Source of the DNA: JAVVFH01 sp032250585
GTDB lineage: Bacteria > Pseudomonadota > Gammaproteobacteria > Xanthomonadales > SZUA-36
Reading direction: 5' to 3'
DNA: 23,933 nucleotides
Assembly: GCA_032250585.1 (NCBI GenBank)
Contig: JAVVFH010000025.1
Span: 1-23,933, forward strand
A program made the translations under genes and the position numbers. The notes beneath the pieces are model-generated. The model was given only the letters and a program-made list of their open reading frames with translations, made no database searches and was not told the origin of the DNA. Positions 15,192 to 22,951 of this stretch are shown here, in pieces (positions within the stretch are counted from its first letter, which is position 1; every line of letters begins with the position of its first letter).

Positions 15192-16928
15192 ATGAGTTCA
15201 GCAGCACAATCTGCGGGCGTGGTCCGTCACGGCCCCTACCCCGAACTGACCTGGGCCGCCATCCTGGTTGGGTATTTCCTGGGCGTGATCATCGCCATCA
15301 GCATCGGCTACGCAGCACTGATCCTGGGCTTTTCCATCGAAGGCTCGGAACTGGCGGCCATCCTCGGTTTCGGCATTCTGCGCGGACTGATGCGCCGCAG
15401 CAGCATCATCGAGAACAACATCGCGCAGACTGTCGCCAGCGCCGTGAACGGCGCATCCAGCGGCATGATGTTCTCCGTGCCCGCTATTTTCATCCTCGGC
15501 TACGGTGGCGACTTCAACCCCGTGCTGCTGACCTTCGGCGCCATCGCCGGTGCGTTCCTCGGCATCGGATTCATCATCCCGCTGCGCAAGCAAATGATTG
15601 ACTACGAACGACTTACCTATCCGGGTGGCGTCGCCGTGGCGACGATCCTCAAATCGCCCGGCGCGGGCATCCACAAGGCCATGCTGCTGATCGGCGGCGC
15701 ACTGCTCAGCGGCGGCCTGCATGCCGTCAGCCAGACCAACGGGGTCGACAACTGGGACCTGGGCAGTCTGATCGGCCTGCCCGGGTACATGAACGCGGTC
15801 TGGTACCTGTCGCTGCTGACGATCGGCGTGGGCTACATCGCCGGCAAGGGCGGCGTCGCCTTCATCATCGGCGGCTACGTGTGCTACTGGTTCCTCGCGC
15901 CGCTGCTGGCGGGCCTGGAGCTGCTCCCGGTCGACACCGACAGCGGTCAGATTCTCGACGGCCCCGACGCGTTACGGCTGCTGCTGTTCCGCCCGGTGGG
16001 TATCGGCATGCTGATCGGCGGCGCCGTCGCCGGCGTCGTGATGGCCTTCCCGATGATCCTCAGTGCCGTGCGCAGCATGCAGAGCGCCGCCAAGTCCGAG
16101 GCGGCCATGTCGAAAGACGAGATGCCGATCAAGCTTCTCTATGGCGCCATTGCCGGCGCCGCTGTGCTGCTGGCCGTAATGGCGGTGCTGTCGACTGAAA
16201 AAATGGGCTTGGGCCGCGGCGTCGCGATGGCACTGGTCGGAACGCTCTGGATCTGGATCGCAGGCGTGATCCTGTCCGAGGCCATCGGGCGCACCAACTG
16301 GTCGCCGCTGTCGGGCATGACCCTGATCGCCGTGACCCTGCTGATTTTCATTTCCAGCGGCCTCGGCGACACCCGGGCGGCCATCGTCTCGGCCATCATG
16401 GTGGGCACCGCTGCCTGCGTGGCAATGTCCCAGGCCACCGACCTGATGCTCGATCTCAAAACCGGCTACCTGGTCGGCGCGACGCCGCGCAAGCAGCAAC
16501 TCGGCCAGTTCATCGGTGCCTGGTTGGGGCCGATCGTGATCATCGTGCTGATCTTCGTGCTGCACGATGCCTACACGCTGGGCAGCGAACGCTTGCCCGC
16601 GCCGCAGGGCCAGGCGCTCGCCAGCATGGTGAGCGGCATCACGGGCGGTGATGTGCCCGGCCAGAAGTACCTGGCCGGCGCAGGACTCGGAGCCCTGCTG
16701 AGTCTTTTTCAGCCCGGGCTCGGGATCACCGTCGGACTCGGCTTTTACCTGCCCTTCAATATTGTGCTGACCTACAGTCTGGGCACGCTGCTGCGAATCC
16801 TGACGGATGCCCGCATGGGACAGGCATACGGCGAGAACACCGGGATACCGGTCGCGGCCGGTTTCATCGTCGGCGAGGCGCTGGTCGGTGTCGGTTTCGC
16901 TATTTCAATGATCATGCGGGCGATATGA
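15192..16928 (+). CDS. OPT-family oligopeptide transporter
   Basis: 578 residues with about 14-16 hydrophobic segments spread over the full length. The opening YPELTWAAILVGYFLGVII and the RRSSIIENNIAQTVASAVN segment (about 69-87) match bacterial members of the OPT (oligopeptide transporter) superfamily, as does the loop KQMIDYERLTYPGGVAVATIL around 133-155, and the C-terminal GLGFYLPFNIVLTYSLGTLLRI. Family members are secondary transporters of small peptides or peptide-derived siderophores; substrate cannot be read from sequence. Start ATG 15192 has a strong GAGGAAAG Shine-Dalgarno. The stop overlaps the start of the next gene as ATGA, implying a functional link. Normal bacterial length. Confidence 0.93.
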   Translation: MSSAAQSAGVVRHGPYPELTWAAILVGYFLGVIIAISIGYAALILGFSIEGSELAAILGFGILRGLMRRSSIIENNIAQTVASAVNGASSGMMFSVPAIFILGYGGDFNPVLLTFGAIAGAFLGIGFIIPLRKQMIDYERLTYPGGVAVATILKSPGAGIHKAMLLIGGALLSGGLHAVSQTNGVDNWDLGSLIGLPGYMNAVWYLSLLTIGVGYIAGKGGVAFIIGGYVCYWFLAPLLAGLELLPVDTDSGQILDGPDALRLLLFRPVGIGMLIGGAVAGVVMAFPMILSAVRSMQSAAKSEAAMSKDEMPIKLLYGAIAGAAVLLAVMAVLSTEKMGLGRGVAMALVGTLWIWIAGVILSEAIGRTNWSPLSGMTLIAVTLLIFISSGLGDTRAAIVSAIMVGTAACVAMSQATDLMLDLKTGYLVGATPRKQQLGQFIGAWLGPIVIIVLIFVLHDAYTLGSERLPAPQGQALASMVSGITGGDVPGQKYLAGAGLGALLSLFQPGLGITVGLGFYLPFNIVLTYSLGTLLRILTDARMGQAYGENTGIPVAAGFIVGEALVGVGFAISMIMRAI

Positions 16929-17467
16929 ACATGAAAACCCTGGCCGTCCTGTTAATCGTCATCGCCTTTTTGGCCGGTTCCTTCCTGTCGGTGCTGGATC
17001 CCCGGGAGGTAGCCTGGAATTACTTCTTGCTCGCACTGGCCCCCGGGCTTATCGGCCTGTGGATCTACCGGAAGGCACGGCAGGAGGAAGCTCGCGCCAG
17101 TGATAAACTGACCGGCAACATGGAGATTCTCGGCAGCAGCCTGGACAACATCCGCACGAATTTGGCAGCGCTTTGCGAACGCCGGCACCAACTGCCCGTT
17201 TACCAGGCGCGTTTCGAAATCGACCACCTGTTCCGCGCAGACCTCAATCGCTTCGCCGCAGCCAGGGAAAGCATGATCCATGTGTTCGGCATGCAGGATT
17301 ACGCAGACGTCATGAGCAACTTTGCGGCCGGCGAACGTTACATCAACCGCGTCTGGTCGGCCTCCACGGACGGCTACGTCGACGAGGTCCACAAATATCT
17401 GAAAGCGGCCAGAAGCCAGTTCGAAAAGGCCTGCGAACATTTCCATGCCTTGAAAGTCGAGTTGTGA
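16925..17467 (+). CDS. Uncharacterised two-helix membrane protein coupled to the OPT transporter
   Basis: 180 residues, not assigned to a family I recognise. Two hydrophobic helices (about 4-22 and 31-47) are joined by a short loop (LDPREVAWN), followed by a basic stop-transfer (YRKARQEE) and a soluble, mostly helical region to the end with many charged and aromatic residues. The predicted topology places the C-terminal region in the cytoplasm. Its ATG overlaps the stop of the OPT gene (ATGA), so translation is probably coupled and a role as an accessory or regulatory subunit of that transporter is plausible, but this is inference from position only. The second ATG at 16931 is an alternative start. 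Confidence 0.8.
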   Translation: MNMKTLAVLLIVIAFLAGSFLSVLDPREVAWNYFLLALAPGLIGLWIYRKARQEEARASDKLTGNMEILGSSLDNIRTNLAALCERRHQLPVYQARFEIDHLFRADLNRFAAARESMIHVFGMQDYADVMSNFAAGERYINRVWSASTDGYVDEVHKYLKAARSQFEKACEHFHALKVEL

Positions 17468-17611
17468 AATGCGCAGCGACGCTCGGCGGTCTGCTTCTTT
17501 AATCCCACCCGGATTCGAGGATCGAAGCATGGTTTCCGGAGATCAGGATGCCGTTTTTGTAAAATTATCGTTAGATTGTCAAGCTATCCATGAATTGGTG
17601 GTTACAAACAA

Positions 17612-17639
17612 TTGACTCTCCGCGCGCGCAGGTTATAGA
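17612..17639 (+). promoter_or_regulatory. Predicted sigma-70 promoter of the TonB2-type operon
   Basis: TTGACT (17612-17617) and TATAGA (17634-17639) are separated by 16 bases, a good match to sigma-70 consensus, and lie about 70 bases before the DUF3450 start codon. The surrounding 17468-17706 gap is noticeably more A/T-rich than its neighbours. I saw no clear Fur box next to it. Confidence 0.55.
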
Positions 17640-17706
17640 GTGTCCAATCCAAATCGCTGGAACGATTTTTTCCAACCACCACCCTTTGCCAAAACCGAGA
17701 TCGAAG

Positions 17707-18501
17707 ATGCTAATCAATCGAACTAAAAACAGCCTCTGGCTAGCTGCATGCACAACTGCGCTCTGGGCCATGAGCATATCCGTCAATACATTCGCAGTCG
17801 AAATAGAACAGGTCACCCAGGAAGGGGTCGAGCGCGCCGATGCCGGTGCCGCCGAACAACAGCGCGTCGAACAGATCGCCGACCAGACCGACAGCCTCGT
17901 GGCCGACTACAACTCGCTCGCCAAGGTTGTTGACGGTCTGAAGACCTACAACAGCCTGCTGAAGCGACAGGTCGACAACCAGGAAACCGAAAAAGCGGCT
18001 TTGGCAGAATCCATGGACAACGTGGCGCTGATCGAGCGGCAGATCATACCGCTGATGTCGCGGATGGTGGATTCGCTGGAAAATTTCATCACCCTCGACA
18101 CACCCTTCCTGATGGAGGAGCGCACCGACCGTATTGCGCGCTTGCGCGGCATGATGGAACGTTCCGATGTGACCGCGGCGGAAAAATTCCGTCAGGTCGT
18201 CGAGGCCTACCAGATCGAAAACGACTACGGGCGCACCATCGAGGCCTATAAGGGCAGCGTTGAAATCGACGGCAACCCCCAGGAAGTCGACTTCCTGAGA
18301 ATCGGACGCATCTCCCTGTCTTACCAGTCAGTGGGCGGCCAGCACACGGGGGCGTGGGATCCGGAAACCGAGACGTTCGTGGAACTTCCTGCGGCAACCT
18401 ATAAGAGCCAGGTGGCCGATGGCCTGCGGATTGCCCGCAAACAGATCGCGCCCGACCTCCTGATCGTACCTGTCAGCGCACCTTCGGAGGAATCCCTATG
18501 A
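17707..18501 (+). CDS. DUF3450 periplasmic coiled-coil protein of the TonB2-type operon
   Basis: 264 residues from ATG 17707 (a longer in-frame start at 17590 lies inside the promoter and is rejected). A signal peptide (basic NRTK, hydrophobic 9-28, cleavage near TFA-V) sends it to the periplasm. Residues 35-125 form a long amphipathic coiled coil, followed by a helical region and a compact beta-rich segment with RIGRISLSYQ (198-207) and PETETFVELP (219-228). This is the DUF3450 family, typically encoded first in TonB2/TtpC-type clusters. No enzymatic motif is present. The C-terminal half resembles the periplasmic part of the next gene product, TtpC. Its stop overlaps that gene's start as ATGA. 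Role in the energy-transduction complex is inferred from context. Confidence 0.88.
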   Translation: MLINRTKNSLWLAACTTALWAMSISVNTFAVEIEQVTQEGVERADAGAAEQQRVEQIADQTDSLVADYNSLAKVVDGLKTYNSLLKRQVDNQETEKAALAESMDNVALIERQIIPLMSRMVDSLENFITLDTPFLMEERTDRIARLRGMMERSDVTAAEKFRQVVEAYQIENDYGRTIEAYKGSVEIDGNPQEVDFLRIGRISLSYQSVGGQHTGAWDPETETFVELPAATYKSQVADGLRIARKQIAPDLLIVPVSAPSEESL

Positions 18502-19862
18502 TCACCAGAATCCTAAAAACCGCGCTGATCGCCGCACTGGCGCTGACGATCGGTAACACCGTGCATGCAGCCCAGGCCGTTTCGGTGGACGAACTGCTGC
18601 AGCAGGTCAAGCAGGGCCGCATCAAGGACGCCGAGGAAAACAGGCAGCGGATCGCCGAGTTCGAGCGCGACCGGAGCCGCCAACAGCAGCTGTTGCGTGA
18701 AATGGAGGCCGAAAAGGTCCGCCAAGAGCAATTATCGGAACAACTCGAAGAAACCTTTGAGGTCAACGACGCTGAGATCATCGATATGGAACGCGCGCTG
18801 CAGGAGCGCCTCGGCGACCTGAAAGAACTGTTCGGTGTGCTGCAGCAAGCCGCCGGCGACGCCCGCGCCAACTTCGAAAATTCACTGACCCAGATCCAGT
18901 ACCCGGGCCGCACCGAGTGGCTCACCGAGTTTGCCCAGAAGATGGGCCAGACGAACCGCATGCCCTCGCTGGAAGAAATCGAACGCCTCTGGTTCGAACT
19001 GCAGCGCGAAATGACCGCTTCCTCGAAAGTCGTGGAACTGACCACCACGGTGGTGAACGCGACCGGTCAGGAAGAAGAGCGCGACATCGTGCGCGTCGGA
19101 CTCTTCAACGCCGTCTCGGACGGCAAGTATCTCGAGTACGTGCCCGAGACCGGCCGCGTCGTGGAACTTCCACGCCAGCCCCAAGGCCGCTACACCAGCC
19201 GCGCCGAAGACCTGCAGGAAGCCGAAAGCGGCCTGCATGCCTTCGCGATCGACCCGACCCGCGGGCAGCTGCTGGCTCTGCTGGTGCAGTCCCCGAGCCT
19301 GATGGAACGCATCGCGCAGGGCAAGATCGTCGGTTACGTCATCATTGCGCTGGGTATCATCGGTCTGTTGATCGCGATCTGGCGCCTGCTGGCCCTGTCT
19401 GCGACCAGTGCGAAGGTGAACCACCAAACCAAGAACCTCGACCAGGCGGGTAACAATCCGCTGGGCCGGGTCATCAAGGTGGCTCTCGACAACCCGCAGG
19501 CCGACGTGGAGGCTCTGGAGCTGAAACTCGGCGAGGCGATTCTGAAGGAAACGCCGAAATTCAACTCGATGTTGCCGTTCCTGAAGATCATCTCGGTGGT
19601 GGCACCGCTGCTGGGGCTGCTCGGCACGGTGACCGGCATGATCATCACCTTCCAGGCAATCACGCTGTACGGTGCCGGTGATCCGAAACTGATGGCCGGT
19701 GGTATCTCGACGGCGTTGGTGACGACGGTGCTCGGCCTCGTGGTTGCCATCCCGATGGTCTTCCTCCACACCCTGGTCCAAAGCCGCGCGCGGCGTCTCA
19801 GCCAGATTCTGCAGGAGGAAGCGGCCGGCATGTTGTCGGAGCGTTCCGAGCGGACGGCGTAA
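18498..19862 (+). CDS. ttpC: TtpC-like MotA/TolQ/ExbB proton-channel protein with periplasmic N-terminal domain
   Basis: 454 residues. A signal peptide (1-25, TVHA-A) precedes a periplasmic coiled coil (about 30-115) and a mixed domain (125-265). Three transmembrane helices follow: about 276-300, 360-392 (with PLLGLLGTVTGM), and 399-428 (GGISTALVTTVLGLVVAIPM), which define the MotA/TolQ/ExbB family. In Vibrio, TtpC is an essential extra component of the TonB2 energy-transduction system and resembles ExbB with such an N-terminal extension. It is translationally coupled to the DUF3450 gene and followed, six bases later, by a second short ExbB. Expected to sit in the inner membrane, linking the proton motive force to periplasmic partners. 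Confidence 0.92.
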   Translation: MITRILKTALIAALALTIGNTVHAAQAVSVDELLQQVKQGRIKDAEENRQRIAEFERDRSRQQQLLREMEAEKVRQEQLSEQLEETFEVNDAEIIDMERALQERLGDLKELFGVLQQAAGDARANFENSLTQIQYPGRTEWLTEFAQKMGQTNRMPSLEEIERLWFELQREMTASSKVVELTTTVVNATGQEEERDIVRVGLFNAVSDGKYLEYVPETGRVVELPRQPQGRYTSRAEDLQEAESGLHAFAIDPTRGQLLALLVQSPSLMERIAQGKIVGYVIIALGIIGLLIAIWRLLALSATSAKVNHQTKNLDQAGNNPLGRVIKVALDNPQADVEALELKLGEAILKETPKFNSMLPFLKIISVVAPLLGLLGTVTGMIITFQAITLYGAGDPKLMAGGISTALVTTVLGLVVAIPMVFLHTLVQSRARRLSQILQEEAAGMLSERSERTA

Positions 19863-19868
19863 TACGGC

Positions 19869-20408
19869 ATGGACGTTATTTATTACTACCTGCCGTTCCT
19901 CGAGACGATCAGGGATTTTGTCGAGCTCGGTGGCCCGGTACTCCGGGTCATCGGCATCGTCACCCTGTTCATGTGGATGCTGATCATCGAACGCCTTGTT
20001 TATATGCGCACAGGACACCGCAAGCTCGTCCGCAAGGCGCATAACATCTGGGATGCCCGCGGCGAGTATTCGTCGTGGAATGCGCACCAGATTCGGGCGC
20101 GGATCATTTCCCAGGTGTCCGCCAGCGCGGAAAAACACATCGCGCTGATCAAGACCTGCGTCGCGCTTTGCCCGCTGCTCGGTCTGCTTGGCACAGTCAC
20201 CGGCATGATCGGGGTCTTCGAGGTGATGGCGATTTCCGGTTCCGGCAATCCGCGCTCGATGGCTTCCGGCGTATCGATGGCCACGGTGCCGACCATGGCC
20301 GGCATGGTCGCGGCTCTCTCGGGCGTCGCCATGACTACCTATCTGGAAAACAAGGTGCAGCGAGAACGCGAGTTCATCGCCGACGAACTTATTATCGAGC
20401 ATCGCTGA
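19869..20408 (+). CDS. exbB2: ExbB2-type proton channel subunit
   Basis: 179 residues, a short MotA/TolQ/ExbB protein. Helix 1 is at about 23-42, helix 2 at 91-120 with the family PLLGLLGTVTGM, and helix 3 at 131-158 (SMASGVSMATVPTMAGMVAAL). The cytoplasmic loop between helices 1 and 2 is short. ExbB forms a pentamer around ExbD that conducts protons to energise TonB. The start follows the ttpC stop by six bases with no strong Shine-Dalgarno, so coupling is likely. Its channel core is clearly similar to that of TtpC just upstream, so the operon carries two paralogous ExbB-type channel proteins. Confidence 0.94.
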   Translation: MDVIYYYLPFLETIRDFVELGGPVLRVIGIVTLFMWMLIIERLVYMRTGHRKLVRKAHNIWDARGEYSSWNAHQIRARIISQVSASAEKHIALIKTCVALCPLLGLLGTVTGMIGVFEVMAISGSGNPRSMASGVSMATVPTMAGMVAALSGVAMTTYLENKVQREREFIADELIIEHR

Positions 20409-20440
20409 CTAAGTCAGTATGCTGATGGAGGAATAGATTT

Positions 20441-20848
20441 ATGCGGCAGCACTTCGCCCAGCAAGCTCCCGAGGAAGAATCGGAAATCAACATCACGCCC
20501 ATGTTGGACGTGGTATTCATCATGCTGATCTTCTTCATCGTGACCGCGACCTTCGTGAAAGAGGCCGGTATCGAAGTCAACCGGCCGGACGCGGCCACCG
20601 CCGTGAAACAGGAAAAGGCCAATATCCTGATCGCGATCGGCGCCAACAATGACGTCTGGATCGACCGCCGCCAGGTGGATATCCGCTCCGTGCGCCCGAC
20701 CATCGAAAGGCTTCACGCCGAAAATCCCCAGGGCTCCGTGGTCATCCAGGCGGACAAGGAATCGAAGACCGATACCTTGATCCAGGTGATGGACGCGGCG
20801 CGATCGGCCGGCGTATTCAACGTCGCGATCGCGGCCCAGGAACAATGA
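20441..20848 (+). CDS. exbD2: ExbD2-type energy-transduction protein
   Basis: 135 residues. A short cytoplasmic tail precedes one transmembrane helix (about 19-40, ITPMLDVVFIMLIFFIVTA) containing the essential proton-carrying aspartate at residue 23. A periplasmic ExbD/TolR domain follows (about 45-135) with the terminal TLIQVMDAARSAGVFNVAIA helix/strand typical of the family. The ATG at 20441 has a strong GGAGGAA Shine-Dalgarno. ExbD works with ExbB/TtpC to transmit the proton gradient to TonB. Its stop overlaps the tonB2 start (ATGA). Confidence 0.96.
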   Translation: MRQHFAQQAPEEESEINITPMLDVVFIMLIFFIVTATFVKEAGIEVNRPDAATAVKQEKANILIAIGANNDVWIDRRQVDIRSVRPTIERLHAENPQGSVVIQADKESKTDTLIQVMDAARSAGVFNVAIAAQEQ

Positions 20849-21516
20849 CGAAAAACGTTATGTCGACCACGATTAACGAAGCGCTATCCATTGACCGCAC
20901 CAGGCAGGTCATACGTCTGCTGCTGGGCCTGATCCTGGGCCTCGCGGTCACTGCCGGCCTGTTCTGGATGATGCAGTACCTGATCGAATCCGCGGATGGT
21001 GAACTCAACGAAGATACCGCCGGCGCGCTGCTCGACTTCGTTCGGCTCAAGCGCGATGAAAGCATCGAGCGCAGGCAGTTGAAACCCAAGAAGCCGCCAC
21101 CGCCGGAAGCGCCACCGCCACAGCCGCCAACACCGCAACTGGATGATCTGAATCCGAACGCCGAGAAGATCGCCATTTCCGCCGTGCCGACCCAGACCGA
21201 TGTCGAGATGTCGGGAGGTTTCAGCCTGGGCGTGGGCGAAGGGGATTATCTGCCCATCGTCAAGGTCGCACCGATCTATCCGCAGCGCGCCCTGTCGCGC
21301 GGCATCGAGGGCTACTGCGTGGTGCAGTACACCGTTACCCGGCAGGGTACCGTCAAGGACCCGTTCGTCGTCGAAGACATGTGCACCAGCTCACTTTTCC
21401 ACCGCGCGTCGGTGCAAGCGGCACTTAAGTTCAAGTACAAGCCGCGCATTATAGATGGCCAGGCAGTGGAAGTGCCCGGTGTGCAAAACCAATTCACTTT
21501 TGAGATTGAGGAATAA
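20845..21516 (+). CDS. tonB2: TonB2-type energy-transducing protein
   Basis: 223 residues. A single N-terminal membrane anchor (about 22-46) is followed by a periplasmic linker with a short Pro-rich stretch (81-97, PKKPPPPEAPPPQPPTP) and a C-terminal TonB domain (about 140-222) with YPQRALSRGIEGYCVVQYTV and a closing FTFEIEE strand. TonB spans the periplasm and pulls on TonB boxes of outer-membrane receptors. The Pro-rich region is much shorter than in E. coli TonB, as is usual for TonB2. Two cysteines (158 and 180) in the C-terminal domain could form a disulfide. Start ATG 20845 overlaps exbD2; ATG 20860 is an alternative. Confidence 0.95.
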   Translation: MTKNVMSTTINEALSIDRTRQVIRLLLGLILGLAVTAGLFWMMQYLIESADGELNEDTAGALLDFVRLKRDESIERRQLKPKKPPPPEAPPPQPPTPQLDDLNPNAEKIAISAVPTQTDVEMSGGFSLGVGEGDYLPIVKVAPIYPQRALSRGIEGYCVVQYTVTRQGTVKDPFVVEDMCTSSLFHRASVQAALKFKYKPRIIDGQAVEVPGVQNQFTFEIEE

Positions 21517-21528
21517 TCAGGTCGCAAC

Positions 21529-22869
21529 ATGTACAGACTGAAAATGAAACCGATTGCGATTCTGCTCTCCGCCCTGCTCGGCAGCTGCGTTATCAGCACG
21601 GCGATGGCGGCGGAGGATGAGGATAGTGACAGGAAAACCAAGCAGACCGTGGCCATGAGCCAACAGGTCTACGAGAAGCTCACTGAAATCCAGGAACTGG
21701 TCGAGGCCAAGGACTACGCCTCGGCCCAGATCGCCATCGATGAACTGAAGCTCCGCAAAGGCCTCAGCGACTACGAGAAAGCACAGGTCTGGAATCTCTC
21801 TGGCTACTCTTACTACCTGCAGGAGCGCTATGGCGATGCCATCCGCGCCTACGAGCAGGTCCTGGCGCAGCCGGACCTGCCCGAAGCGCTGCAGCTGAGC
21901 ACGCTCAAAACCATGGCGCAGCTGCAGTTCACCCAGGAAGATTATGAAGCGGCCCTGGTTACAGTCCGCCGCCTGATGACCGCGGTGGCTGAGCCCGCCG
22001 CCGACGTCTACATGCTCGAAGGGCAGGCCCTGTTCCAGCTGGCCCGTTACGACGAGGCGCTGGCACCCATCAAGACTGCTGTCGAGATGTTCGAAGCGCA
22101 AGGCCAGGTGCCGAAAGAAAACTGGCTGCTTTTGCTGCGCGTGATCTATTTCGAGCAAAAAAACTACGACGCGATGATCGATGTGGTCAAAAAACTGATT
22201 GCCCATTATCCGAAGGATACCTACGTCCTCACGCTGGCCGGTGTTTACAGTGAGTTGGGCAACACCAAGAAACAACTCGCGCTGACCGAAGTCCTGTACG
22301 AAAAGGGCTACCTGAACTCGGCATCGCACGTCACCAACCTGGCGAATCTCTACCTTCTGCACGGTCTGCCGTACAAGGCCGCACAAGTACTGGAAAGAGA
22401 AATGGCGTCCGATGTGGTCGAGTCCAACGAGCGAAACCTGCGTTTGCTGTCGCAAGCCTGGTACCAGGCCCGGGAGGACGAGAAAGCCATCCCTCCGCTG
22501 CAGCAGGCGGCGAAGCTTTCCGAAGACGGGGAACTCTACATTCGCCTGGCTCAGGCCCACATCAATCTGGAAAACTGGGGCGAGGCCGCGGCGGCTGCCC
22601 AGAAGGGGCTGCAGATGGGTGGTCTGAAGCGCGACGACACGGCCAATATCATGTTGGGCATGGCCTTGTTCAACCAGAAGCGCCTCGAGCAGGCCCGTCA
22701 GGCCTTCGCCAAGGCAGCCCGGGACAACCGGTCAAAACGCGCGGCGGAGCAGTGGATGGCCTATGTCGACAGCGAACTCCGGCGTCAGGAACTGATGGAT
22801 CAGGATCTGCCCGAATTTCAACCGCGTGACGTCGATGACATGCTGAACGCCCTGCCACCCCAGGGTTAG
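21529..22869 (+). CDS. Periplasmic TPR protein of the TonB2-type operon
   Basis: 446 residues. The N-terminus is a signal sequence (hydrophobic 9-25, cleavage near AMA-A); a cysteine at residue 20 after LLGS also loosely resembles a lipobox, so lipid attachment cannot be excluded. The rest is helical repeats recognisable as TPR-like units: AQVWNLSGYSYYLQERYGDAIRAYEQVL, DVYMLEGQALFQLARYDEAL, ELYIRLAQAHINLENWGEAAAAAQ, and ANIMLGMALFNQKRLEQARQAF. It follows tonB2 by 12 bases and ends before a strong terminator, so it is the last gene of the operon. Homologous TPR genes sit at the same place in Vibrio TonB2 clusters. Probably a scaffold for the periplasmic assembly; partner not known. Confidence 0.88.
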   Translation: MYRLKMKPIAILLSALLGSCVISTAMAAEDEDSDRKTKQTVAMSQQVYEKLTEIQELVEAKDYASAQIAIDELKLRKGLSDYEKAQVWNLSGYSYYLQERYGDAIRAYEQVLAQPDLPEALQLSTLKTMAQLQFTQEDYEAALVTVRRLMTAVAEPAADVYMLEGQALFQLARYDEALAPIKTAVEMFEAQGQVPKENWLLLLRVIYFEQKNYDAMIDVVKKLIAHYPKDTYVLTLAGVYSELGNTKKQLALTEVLYEKGYLNSASHVTNLANLYLLHGLPYKAAQVLEREMASDVVESNERNLRLLSQAWYQAREDEKAIPPLQQAAKLSEDGELYIRLAQAHINLENWGEAAAAAQKGLQMGGLKRDDTANIMLGMALFNQKRLEQARQAFAKAARDNRSKRAAEQWMAYVDSELRRQELMDQDLPEFQPRDVDDMLNALPPQG

Positions 22870-22902
22870 CCCGCACAGCCTGAATCGCCGAAAAAAGACC
22901 AT

Positions 22903-22931
22903 AAAAAAGCCCCGGTAAACGGGGCTTTTTT
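22903..22931. terminator. Bidirectional intrinsic terminator
   Basis: A GCCCCG/CGGGGC stem (22909-22914 with 22920-22925) encloses a 5-base loop and is flanked by six A (22903-22908) and six T (22926-22931). Read on either strand it gives a G/C stem followed by a U-tract. It lies between the convergent TPR gene (plus) and universal stress gene (minus), so it should end both transcripts. Confidence 0.93.
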
Positions 22932-22951
22932 ATGGATTGGTTCTTTCGAAG

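Noticed and set aside
17565..17590. A/T-rich stretch before the TonB2-type operon as a Fur box
   Set aside because: It does not keep the GATAAT-type dyad of known Fur sites; only A/T-richness is shared.
18882..20402. 506-codon minus-strand open frame opposite ttpC-exbB2
   Set aside because: Same pattern: a His/Asp/Arg-rich mirror of two membrane-channel genes, spanning a real gene boundary on the other strand.
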